Below, one piece after another: positions 33,224 through 40,474 of a stretch of 64,000 nt of DNA. Position 1 is the stretch's first letter; the number at the start of each line of letters is the position of its first letter. The notes below the pieces were generated by a model. The model saw only the letters and a program-made list of their open reading frames with translations. It had not been told where the DNA came from and ran no database searches. The DNA is from Paenibacillus antarcticus (GTDB taxonomy: Bacteria; Bacillota; Bacilli; Paenibacillales; Paenibacillaceae): positions 62,001-126,000 of the forward strand of contig NZ_LVJI01000054.1 in NCBI RefSeq assembly GCF_001637225.1, in the 5' to 3' direction. The position numbers and the translations under genes were made by a program.

Positions 33224-33586
33224 TTAATTTGTTACGCTCGCCATGACATGCCAACTTCCAGAGCCTGATAGAACATATGTGTAGACACCAGCTGGTTGGC
33301 CAGTTGCTAGTATAATCTCTGGTGTTGATCCTGTGCCTGGGTAGATCCATTCTTGAGGATTCAATGTTATAGTTTTCGTGCTGATCTGGGTATTTCCTTG
33401 ATACAGTTTAATCGTTAAATCATCGCGATACTTACCTGTGTTGACAATAACGCCTGAACCGAACTTGATTGTGCCGCTTGAGAGCGTAAAACTTGGGCTA
33501 GAATAGCTGAACGCAGCAAACGCGGTAGTTGTAAAACTTAGAACAATAGCAAGCATGATACAAAGAGAAGAAACAGTTTTTTTCAT
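33224..33586 (-). CDS. Small secreted protein of unknown function, 120 residues
   Basis: A signal peptide (KKTVSSLCIMLAIVLSFTTT, cleavage after AFA) precedes about 95 residues rich in Ser, Thr, Tyr and Gly with alternating beta-strand character (SPSFTLSSGTIKFGSG, DDLTIKLYQGNTQISTKTI, GVYTYVLSGSGSWHVMASVT). It has no cysteines after the signal. It is probably a small extracellular beta protein; I do not recognise the family. ATG 33586 has AAGGAGGTG five nt upstream, a very strong SD that suggests high expression. It stands alone between terminators. Confidence 0.75.
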   Translation of the reverse strand: MKKTVSSLCIMLAIVLSFTTTAFAAFSYSSPSFTLSSGTIKFGSGVIVNTGKYRDDLTIKLYQGNTQISTKTITLNPQEWIYPGTGSTPEIILATGQPAGVYTYVLSGSGSWHVMASVTN

Positions 33587-33709
33587 CCGTACACCTCCTT
33601 TCTTACGAAGAAGATTAGGAACTTGTGACAGGAAGTCTTTGTATAATAGATTATAGATAATATTCATATAAAAGTAAATGATGGAAATTTATGCATATTA
33701 AAATGGGCA

Positions 33710-33747
33710 CACAAACAACCGATAGCATGAACTGTCGGTTGTTTGTG
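33710..33747. terminator. Sixteen-bp hairpin after the ROK gene
   Basis: CACAAACAACCGATAG (33710-33725) pairs with CTGTCGGTTGTTTGTG (33732-33747), one mismatch-type G-U, around a 6-nt loop. It lies about 150 nt after the ROK stop on the minus strand and before the promoter of the small secreted gene. Confidence 0.65.
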
Positions 33748-33893
33748 TTCGCTACGCGAATATTATAAATTAGTCACTTGGTGAAGTGAATTAGATTATT
33801 ATCCGATTATGTCAGGGTGGAAGCAGTGGAAGGAAAACGATAGTAGGATAATAGTTACAGGAATTCGGATACTAAGGTCATTGTAATCTCATA

Positions 33894-34736
33894 TTAAAGA
33901 TTCGTAATTTTACGAATCCACTCCCGAGCACCGAAAGCAATCACCTGATTCTGAATATGTGGTGTCGTTATCGTACAGCACTTAAGCAACTCAGGCAATG
34001 CATACTCTTGTAAGCTAGCTAGTGCAGCTTCCATATAACCCTTATAGGTCGGGGTGCTACCGCCAACAACGATTGTATCTGGGTTATACAGGTGTATCAA
34101 ATTCGTTAGTGCGTATCCAAAGTTCCGTCCTGCCTGGTGTACAAGATCCTTGACATGCTCATCGCCTGCTTCGAGACGCTCGCGAAGCGTAGCATCATCC
34201 ATGCCTGTCTGTTTCATAATCACGTAACCGCTCGAAAGATTGTCAAGCATTACCGGTTCTCCATCCACAATAAGGATCATATAACCCAACTCACCATTCC
34301 AACCTTTCGCGCCAAGTTGTAATTCACCTGAGACGACAACACCTGCCGCGATAAAGGCGTCAGACATAATAACAATGGCCGTTTCTTTATCTGTCAAATG
34401 AACAGCTTCAGCCATTGTTGCAGCCTTCACATCATTGATAAATGCTACGGGAATCTGTGCTTTTGTTGCGAACATATCCGCTGTAACGCCTGTCAACGCA
34501 GGAATGACATGGCTGAGCTCTACTTTATCTGTGCCGACGACTAGCCCTGGCATTCCCATCCCGATCCCGCTTGGCTTATAAGGCAATTTGGCTACAAAAG
34601 CCTCGATCTCCTGTTGAAGTTGAACTACTGTACAATCTGTCCCAGTAGATGCCGTATATTCCTGATACCCGTCTACTGTTTCCGCCATCATATACATTTT
34701 CCCACCATCTATTTCAATGCCGACAAATGAATTCAT
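33894..34736 (-). CDS. Degenerate ROK-family protein
   Basis: About 280 residues with the ROK fold but no DNA-binding domain. The phosphate loop is GIEIDGGKMYM in place of the usual GIDIGGTK, the catalytic region reads FINDVKAATMAEA (the family has ENDANAAALGE), and the cysteine-rich zinc motif of true ROK sugar kinases (CxCGxxGCxE) is missing; the region reads GELGYMILIVDGEP. The late NLIHLYNPDTIVVGGS segment is well kept. It may be a sugar kinase with changed metal need, or a non-catalytic sugar sensor. ATG 34736 has GGGAGAG upstream; TTG 34754 is less likely. Confidence 0.75.
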   Translation of the reverse strand: MNSFVGIEIDGGKMYMMAETVDGYQEYTASTGTDCTVVQLQQEIEAFVAKLPYKPSGIGMGMPGLVVGTDKVELSHVIPALTGVTADMFATKAQIPVAFINDVKAATMAEAVHLTDKETAIVIMSDAFIAAGVVVSGELQLGAKGWNGELGYMILIVDGEPVMLDNLSSGYVIMKQTGMDDATLRERLEAGDEHVKDLVHQAGRNFGYALTNLIHLYNPDTIVVGGSTPTYKGYMEAALASLQEYALPELLKCCTITTPHIQNQVIAFGAREWIRKITNL

Positions 34737-34967
34737 AGTGTATATCTCTCCCAATGTTCGTCATTGTGAATAGCTGCTTAACTGCAAATGATAGAGTTAC
34801 CATTCTGCCATTCTAGTCACATACCCATATTATATATATTATGTAAAAAACTTCAACGGTAATAATGTTGAAACGTCCAATGGATTAATAGATTTCCTCT
34901 TTCAATAGACTAAATCAGAGGAGAGAGAACAAATGTTATTCTTGTATAGCAAAGTAGTCCATTATAT

Positions 34968-35717
34968 TCATAAATTCTCAACAACAACTGGATTACCAAA
35001 ATCATTACCAAATAGGATGTCGATTAGTTTTGCTGCAGTAAAATCAGCTGTTTGCAATTTTCCTTCTTGTGCTATCTGTTTAAACTGATCTACGTAAGCG
35101 AATAATTCTTTCTTTATAGAACGAATCTCAGTTTGCAATTGTGTGTCTATCATTCCCGGATATACGGAAACCACTTTTGCAGGATACAACTGATTCGCTT
35201 GCTCTAAGCTTACACTCTTCGAGAATGAATCCAAACCGGCTTTCGAAGTGCTGTAACAACTTTGAAAAGGCAGAAGATAGCGAGCAGAAGCTGATGATAT
35301 ATTCATAATCCGCTTATCTATGGTTAAAGCCTGAGAATGTTTGATGAAATTCGAGGTTATGATCATCGGAGCAATTAAATTTACATTTATATTTTCTGCA
35401 ATACTTGCAGATGAACATTGTTCAATTGGTGCAACGGGAGTTAACATTCCTGCATTGTTTATTAAATAAATACCTGAAATATCTGTTTCACGAGTGATTA
35501 CACTGAATATCTCGTCGAATAGCCTATCAATTTCACCTACATGATTAAGATCAAAAGGGCAGTAACTCAATTTGACATTCATTTCTCTAGCGCGTTCAAT
35601 CAGAAGTTCATTGACAGCCCTAGATATGCAAAATATATGATGATGCTCAGATAGTAATTGATTGGCCAACGCTTCTCCAATACCTCTGGAAGTACCCGTA
35701 ATTATAAAATATTTAAT
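34968..35717 (-). CDS. YueD-like short-chain dehydrogenase/reductase with probable ATT start
   Basis: A 249-residue SDR with (I)KYFIITGTSRGIGEALA at the N-terminus, the NNAG motif in IYLINNAGMLTP, Ser in RIMNISSASA and a normal YSTSK active site. The overall form matches sepiapterin/benzil-reductase-like YueD of Bacillus, which reduces diketones with NADPH. AGGAGG (35733-35728) lies 10 nt before ATT 35717-35715, and the next residues begin the family exactly where MKYFIITG would be expected. Upstream in-frame TTG 35801 has no SD and would add 28 charged residues. The gene is otherwise intact. Confidence 0.85.
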   Translation of the reverse strand: MKYFIITGTSRGIGEALANQLLSEHHHIFCISRAVNELLIERAREMNVKLSYCPFDLNHVGEIDRLFDEIFSVITRETDISGIYLINNAGMLTPVAPIEQCSSASIAENINVNLIAPMIITSNFIKHSQALTIDKRIMNISSASARYLLPFQSCYSTSKAGLDSFSKSVSLEQANQLYPAKVVSVYPGMIDTQLQTEIRSIKKELFAYVDQFKQIAQEGKLQTADFTAAKLIDILFGNDFGNPVVVENL

Positions 35718-36163
35718 TGGATGTTTTCCTCCTAATATATCATTTATGGAACTCTGCTTTGGTCTCTTCTTTATACTCTTGTTGCGATGAATAGGACGCA
35801 ATGATTAGTTCATGTAGCCTATGACGGAGTAGTGAAGGATAAATAGTATATTACCACATTTTCACTAATCTTAGCTTATTGTTACGGCTGCTGGCTAGAT
35901 CGATCAAATTTGACGAGAGTATATAACTCAATGACTAAAGGATAAGGGAGATTTCCTTACACGGAGTAAGCCAAGGCAAAGCGGAGAGGAGGTTATTAGT
36001 AGAATTATTCTAATTTTTAGATTGAGTATCGGTGTGTTTATGATTTCAATAAGTAATTATGTGATGTATTCTAACAACAAATGCTTGAAAGAAAATAATT
36101 CCTGTGTTAATGTGTTAATTATGTAAGGATACATAACACATATGAACATGGGGGGTAATCAAA
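35718..36163. promoter_or_regulatory. Intergenic region with promoter and hairpin for the acetamidase-like gene
   Basis: TTGAAA (36085-36090), 17 nt, TAATGT (36108-36113) is a good promoter for the secreted acetamidase gene. Immediately after it TTATGTA-AGGA-TACATAA (36119-36136) forms a 7-bp inverted repeat over the expected transcription start, a plausible operator. A 46-codon frame at about 36000-36126 with AGGAGG nearby lacks a normal start and is not called. The rest is unexplained. Confidence 0.5.
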
Positions 36164-37717
36164 ATGCTTAGAAATCGATCTATTAGGAAGTGTGGAGTTG
36201 CAGTAGGGATTATTGGGATGCTAGTAGTACCTTCTCAAGCATTTAGTATGCCTTTACAACCGACAACCATCGATAAAGTAGAAGGTGATTATTATGTAAC
36301 CTCCGCGGTCGAGAACATTCGCTGGGGGTCACTCCCTAATCGAGATAGCTCTCCGATTCTCACTGTGCCATCCGGAAGTGCTGTAACATTTGATACGGTA
36401 TCACATGAGGGACTGGTAGAAGATCAAGGGAGAAATCCAGTGAAATATTTCGAACAATTCGGAATCTCACCCGAGAACGTATTGGACGATGCAAAGGCCA
36501 TTACAGCTTCTTCCATCAAACATGATTTTGTGAAAGACGGACCTCATATCATCACGGGCCCGGTAGCGATAGAGGGTGCAGAGCCGGGCGATGTTCTTAA
36601 AGTAGAAGTGCTATCGTTGCAGACTCGAGTTCCATACGGTGTCATTTCTAACAGACATGGCAAGGGTGCACTTCCGAAAGAGTTCCCGGAAAATCAAGGA
36701 GCACAAGAGGGAGCCAGCGCTACCAAACCGGAATTATATAATAATGTGTCCGTATTTACACCTATTGAAGAAATCAACGGTAATTGGTATGGTACACTAC
36801 CGACGGAAACAGGGAAGAAAGTACGCTTTCCTATTAATCCTTTCCTAGGGGTTATGGGGGTCGCACCCAATACTAGTGAACTTGTCAGCTCTATTCCCCC
36901 TATTGAAACTGGAGGGAATATGGATATTAATGAGCTTGGTGTCGGAGCGACGATTTATTATCCAGTTCAAGTTAAGGGTGGGTTATTCTATACAGGAGAT
37001 CCCCACTTCGCACAAGGAGATGGTGAGGTTGCCTTAACGGCATTGGAAGCTTCACTTAGGGGGACTCTTCGGTTAACGGTTTTGAAGAAAGGTGATCCCT
37101 CCCTTCCGCATAGTGGAGAATTCAAACAACCATTTGCAGAAACAGAGGATTTCTGGATTCCAATTGGATTGGATCCCGATTTGGATGAAGCAATGAAAGA
37201 ATCAGTACGTGAATCTATCCAATTCTTATCCGATAAGCTGGATATGGATAGAGCAATAGCTTACGCATATCTGTCAGCCGCAACGGATTATGAAGTATCT
37301 CAGGTCGTAGATCGTACCAAAGGTGTTCATGGATTGATTAGAAAGATTGATTTCCTTGAAGACGTTGACGTTGTAATAAACATAGGAGGAAAGAGAATCA
37401 AGCCGGTTGTTCATAACGATGAGTTCTATGTATCGATTCGAATGGTTTCGGAGTTGTTAGGTGGAACGGTAAAGTGGGATGAAAAGGCACGTAACATGAA
37501 AGTTGAATTAGGGGCGAAAACGATAAATGCTCAAATTGGCTCTGATATTTATACGATTGACGGCAAGCTGGTGTACAATAATGACTTGCCGAAGCTTATA
37601 GATGGTCAAACTTTGGTTCCAGTTTCTGTCATTAATAAAATATTAGGTGCTTATGTGAATTGGACGACTATCGACAAAACATTAACAGCAAACGTATCAT
37701 TAAGTAAACAGCAATAA
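36164..37717 (+). CDS. Secreted acetamidase/formamidase-family protein with C-terminal stalk domain
   Basis: A 517-residue protein. A signal peptide (CGVAVGIIGMLVVPSQAFS) is followed by a FmdA/AmdA-type domain: an early substrate region RWGSLPNRDSSPILTVPSGS, HIITGPVAIEGAEPGDVLKV, then TGGNMDINELGVGATIYYPV and GGLFYTGDPHFAQGDGEV, all conserved in acetamidase/formamidase enzymes that hydrolyse short amides to ammonia. The last 110 residues (VDVVINIGGKRIKPVVHNDE on) are a copper-amine-oxidase-N-type stalk domain common in Paenibacillus exported enzymes. Export of this enzyme class is uncommon, since most homologues are cytoplasmic. GGGGGT precedes ATG 36164. Confidence 0.85.
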   Translation: MLRNRSIRKCGVAVGIIGMLVVPSQAFSMPLQPTTIDKVEGDYYVTSAVENIRWGSLPNRDSSPILTVPSGSAVTFDTVSHEGLVEDQGRNPVKYFEQFGISPENVLDDAKAITASSIKHDFVKDGPHIITGPVAIEGAEPGDVLKVEVLSLQTRVPYGVISNRHGKGALPKEFPENQGAQEGASATKPELYNNVSVFTPIEEINGNWYGTLPTETGKKVRFPINPFLGVMGVAPNTSELVSSIPPIETGGNMDINELGVGATIYYPVQVKGGLFYTGDPHFAQGDGEVALTALEASLRGTLRLTVLKKGDPSLPHSGEFKQPFAETEDFWIPIGLDPDLDEAMKESVRESIQFLSDKLDMDRAIAYAYLSAATDYEVSQVVDRTKGVHGLIRKIDFLEDVDVVINIGGKRIKPVVHNDEFYVSIRMVSELLGGTVKWDEKARNMKVELGAKTINAQIGSDIYTIDGKLVYNNDLPKLIDGQTLVPVSVINKILGAYVNWTTIDKTLTANVSLSKQQ

Positions 37718-37732
37718 TTGATATTATCATTC

Positions 37733-37762
37733 AACCGTGGTGGACGAAAGTTCACCACGGTT
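37733..37762 (+). terminator. Terminator of the acetamidase-like gene
   Basis: AACCGTGGTG (37733-37742) pairs perfectly with CACCACGGTT (37753-37762), loop of 10, then ATTCATGTT. Confidence 0.8.
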
Positions 37763-37953
37763 ATTCATGTTCATGGATTCAACTGTTTAGACAGTAGCAA
37801 ACATTCCTGCAGCATTTATCAATGAGGTGAATGCGAAGGAGGTAATTCAATTTTTACAGATAGAAAAATAGGGCGAAGTAGTGGATGTGCCCTAATTGTC
37901 CTATTTATCCCTGACACTATTCAGAAAACGATGCCTTAAGTTTGGGCACTTCT

Positions 37954-38487
37954 TTAGCTGCTCTTCTGTATTTTCTCTAGATGAACAACTAGGTTATCCA
38001 AGGTTTCAGACATACCTTGAATCATCCCCATATCTAGGACTGTTTGCAACGCTTCTGGCGACGTGTATATTGCGGTGTTAACTAGCTTCGTCTTACCATC
38101 TTTCTCGATGAAATCAAGTGTGACAAGTGTTTCTGGCATATTGTCCATAACGTTGCCTTCTGCATCCGAGAAGCAATCCGTGAATATAATTTGAGACGGT
38201 GCTGAAATTTCTCGATAATGCGCTTTACCCCACGACTCCATACCGTAGAAATCGCCCTGGGTCTTATCTTCGCACTTCATGCAATAATGCCATGTACCAC
38301 CTGGACGGAAATCCATGTTGCATACGGGAATGGTCCAGCCTTTTGGCCCCCACCAGTGTTTGAGATGCTCCGCATCCGAAAAAGCTTTGAATACAAGCTC
38401 GCGTGGTGCTTGGAATACACGCTCCAATATAAGCGTGTTGCCGTCCACTTTTGATACCATTTGGTTAACTAGATTAGGGTTAATCAT
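37954..38487 (-). CDS. SRPBCC/AHSA1-domain protein
   Basis: A 177-residue protein with the AHSA1 (activator of Hsp90 ATPase 1-like) fold: LILERVFQAPRELVFKAFSD, the HLKHWWGPKGWT motif, DFRPGGTWHYCMKCED and a closing helix GMSETLDNLVVHLEK. Such SRPBCC proteins bind hydrophobic ligands and often are encoded after an ArsR regulator, as here (82 nt downstream of it). ATG 38487 has GAGGAGG about 9 nt upstream on the minus strand. Ligand unknown. Confidence 0.85.
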   Translation of the reverse strand: MINPNLVNQMVSKVDGNTLILERVFQAPRELVFKAFSDAEHLKHWWGPKGWTIPVCNMDFRPGGTWHYCMKCEDKTQGDFYGMESWGKAHYREISAPSQIIFTDCFSDAEGNVMDNMPETLVTLDFIEKDGKTKLVNTAIYTSPEALQTVLDMGMIQGMSETLDNLVVHLEKIQKSS

Positions 38488-38568
38488 GATATACAACCTC
38501 CTCATATTTGTTAGTATTATGAAACCGTTCACGGGCTGGTGCTACTCTTGTTTTCGTGTTTCTTTACT

Positions 38569-38850
38569 TTACAGCCTAAGTAAATAATCATCCAGTCGAT
38601 CATAGCGATCTTCCCACATACGCCGGTACGATTCCGGCCAAGCATCCAATTCCTTAAATGGTTCGGGACGCAACTTGTAAATGCGACGGTTAGCAACCGC
38701 CTGCACCTCAACAATACCGGACTGATTAAGGACGCGCAAATGCTTAGACGCTTGAGGTTGACGTAGCCCGAGCCTTTCGGCGATCTCCCCAACGGTTAGG
38801 GGACTCTCGTGCAATAGTTCAACAATCTGCTCATTTCCAAAATAAATCAC
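38569..38850 (-). CDS. ArsR-family regulator, N-terminus short or frameshifted
   Basis: A 93-residue regulator with an intact ArsR/SmtB helix-turn-helix (PLTVGEIAERLGLRQPQASKHL, then VLNQSGIVEVQAVANRRIYKL) and the C-terminal SdpR-like helix. The expected first helix with a DPTRR-like segment is replaced by MIYFGNEQIVELLHE. GTG 38850 has no SD. Removing one T from the TTTT run at 38839-38842 would join an upstream ATG 38860 as MISSDLFGNEQ, so a frameshift is possible. No metal-binding cysteines are visible. It probably autoregulates the ArsR-SRPBCC pair. Confidence 0.7.
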   Translation of the reverse strand: MIYFGNEQIVELLHESPLTVGEIAERLGLRQPQASKHLRVLNQSGIVEVQAVANRRIYKLRPEPFKELDAWPESYRRMWEDRYDRLDDYLLRL

Positions 38851-38987
38851 TTGAAATCATGAGTTGATTACTGTCTAGTGAGAGGTTGTAAAGAGGGGAG
38901 AGCTATTGATGATTTCATTATGTTTTTTTGGATGTTAAATTTCTACTATAACAGGTACTACCTTTTTGCTTGCACATAGAAGACATG

Positions 38988-39012
38988 AAAAAACCGCCAC
39001 TAAATGTGGCGG
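38988..39012 (-). terminator. GC-rich hairpin with A-tract
   Basis: CCGCCAC-TAAAT-GTGGCGG (38994-39012) is preceded by AAAAAA, so it would terminate leftward transcription. No leftward gene lies just to its right; it may block antisense read-through into the ArsR pair. Confidence 0.5.
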
Positions 39013-39123
39013 AAATGTGAAATTTATATAATTATTGCTATTATTATACCATAAAATAACAATAAAATCAAGTATTGTTACGTTCACTGTCACCGTGTTA
39101 CAACAGATATGAGGTGATGGATA

Positions 39124-40038
39124 ATGGAAAATAAGAGTTTAACAGCGCTCGTCAGTGCGTTCTCAAGAGCGTATCACGCAGAACATAATCAGATCAAAAT
39201 TTTTGATGATTCACTTGCTAGACAACTATTAACTGATGAGGAATACGAGGGTATTTCCAGTAATATGTCACAGGCGATTGCATTCTTTCAGCCAGAATTT
39301 GTTGGTTCGCCGGAGCAAGGGCTGCGTACAGTTGTTGATCATCAACTATCTCCATCTCCACTTGGGAGGGCTGCATTTGCCGAACAGGCACTTGAGGTTG
39401 CCGTGACGCTGAGCGCCAGACAATATCTCATTTTTGCTGCAGGTTACGATACTTTCGCTTATCGGCAATCGAATTGGGCAACAGACTTGCAAATCTTTGA
39501 AATTGATCATCCGGCTACAGCAGTCGATAAGCGCAGACGTGTATCAGCTCTTCATTTGGGGGTTCCCGCAAATCTGCACTGCATTACAGCAGATTTGACG
39601 GAACCAAATTGGCTGAGCAGCGTTCTTGCCTGTCCAGCTTTTGACCCTAGCGTAATCAGCTTTAGTAGCTTGCTGGGTATCAGCTATTATTTGCCCAAGG
39701 ATGTGTTTAAGAATCTCTTGTCTGTCATTGCTTCATTGCTCCCAAGCGGGAGTAGCATAGTCTTTGATTATCCTGATGAGCATACGTTCACTTCACAGGC
39801 AGGCGAAAGGGCGCAGAGGCAGGTGATGATGGCCGCGAGAGCGGGGGAGCCAATGCAGGCAAGTTATTCTTATTTAGAGTTAGAGGAGATATTGGAAGAG
39901 GTTAACTTCGATATCCAGCAGCATTTGACTCCTTCAGAAATTACAAGACAACTGTATAAAACCTACAATGAAAATACGCCAGAGCACAAAATAACGGCAT
40001 TCGATAATGTGAACTATTGCTTGGCGGTTAAACGATAG
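39124..40038 (+). CDS. Leucine carboxyl methyltransferase (LCM/PPM) family SAM methyltransferase
   Basis: A 304-residue protein with the LCM-type layout: an N-terminal AFSRAYHAEHNQIKIFDDSLA segment, SAM motif in ARQYLIFAAGYDTFAYR, acidic residue in LQIFEIDHPATAVDKRRR, and LLGISYYLPKDVFKNLLSVI. Bacterial members (TIGR00027 type) methylate carboxyl groups of small molecules and often lie in secondary-metabolite loci; here no cluster is seen. Base composition is richer in GC than its neighbours, so it may be acquired. A GAGGTG lies 9 nt before ATG 39124. Confidence 0.8.
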   Translation: MENKSLTALVSAFSRAYHAEHNQIKIFDDSLARQLLTDEEYEGISSNMSQAIAFFQPEFVGSPEQGLRTVVDHQLSPSPLGRAAFAEQALEVAVTLSARQYLIFAAGYDTFAYRQSNWATDLQIFEIDHPATAVDKRRRVSALHLGVPANLHCITADLTEPNWLSSVLACPAFDPSVISFSSLLGISYYLPKDVFKNLLSVIASLLPSGSSIVFDYPDEHTFTSQAGERAQRQVMMAARAGEPMQASYSYLELEEILEEVNFDIQQHLTPSEITRQLYKTYNENTPEHKITAFDNVNYCLAVKR

Positions 40039-40108
40039 GCTCACTGAAACTTAGTTCTGGTATTGATGTATAAGTATGTTTATAAGTCTCTAATATGAAG
40101 CTAAAAGG

Positions 40109-40160
40109 ATAAAGGCGAATTTCCATTCAAATTAAAATGAGAATTCGCCTTTATTTATTC
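40109..40160 (+). terminator. Terminator of the LCM-type methyltransferase gene
   Basis: ATAAAGGCGAATT (40109-40121) pairs with AATTCGCCTTTAT (40142-40154), followed by TTATT. The region from 40161 to 40474 holds no gene; it is AT-rich and presumably contains the promoter of the SLH protein. Confidence 0.8.
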
Positions 40161-40474
40161 TCTTTTTTTTATTTCTTTAAAGTGTTCATTTTCATTCAAT
40201 TACATATTCAGAGTGGTATAAAACCCATGCTACAAATTTTGATTAACTTAATTTCGTGTAACAAGAATAATATATGCTTTTATTCGACATTATTCTGCAA
40301 TTTAATATATAATTAGTGGATATTTGTGGTAATATGATTAATGTCATAGGTTCTAAAAACTAGCTGGTTTGTGGATGAATATATATTTGATTTAAGGAAG
40401 GAGTCTAAAAGAGTAACGAGTAAATAGCTTTGTACGGAACTTTTAAGAACATCTAAATAGGAGGAATAATATCA

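Noticed and set aside
36000..36126. 46-codon frame after AGGAGG, starting ISRIILIFRLSIGVF, another ATT candidate
   Set aside because: The SD is only 2 nt or else 11 nt from the ATT codons, the frame runs through the acetamidase promoter, and the peptide has no family features.
37764..37953. 25-codon frame AFINEVNAKEVIQFLQIEK before the SRPBCC gene
   Set aside because: No start codon or SD and no recognisable family; possibly a gene tail but not supportable.
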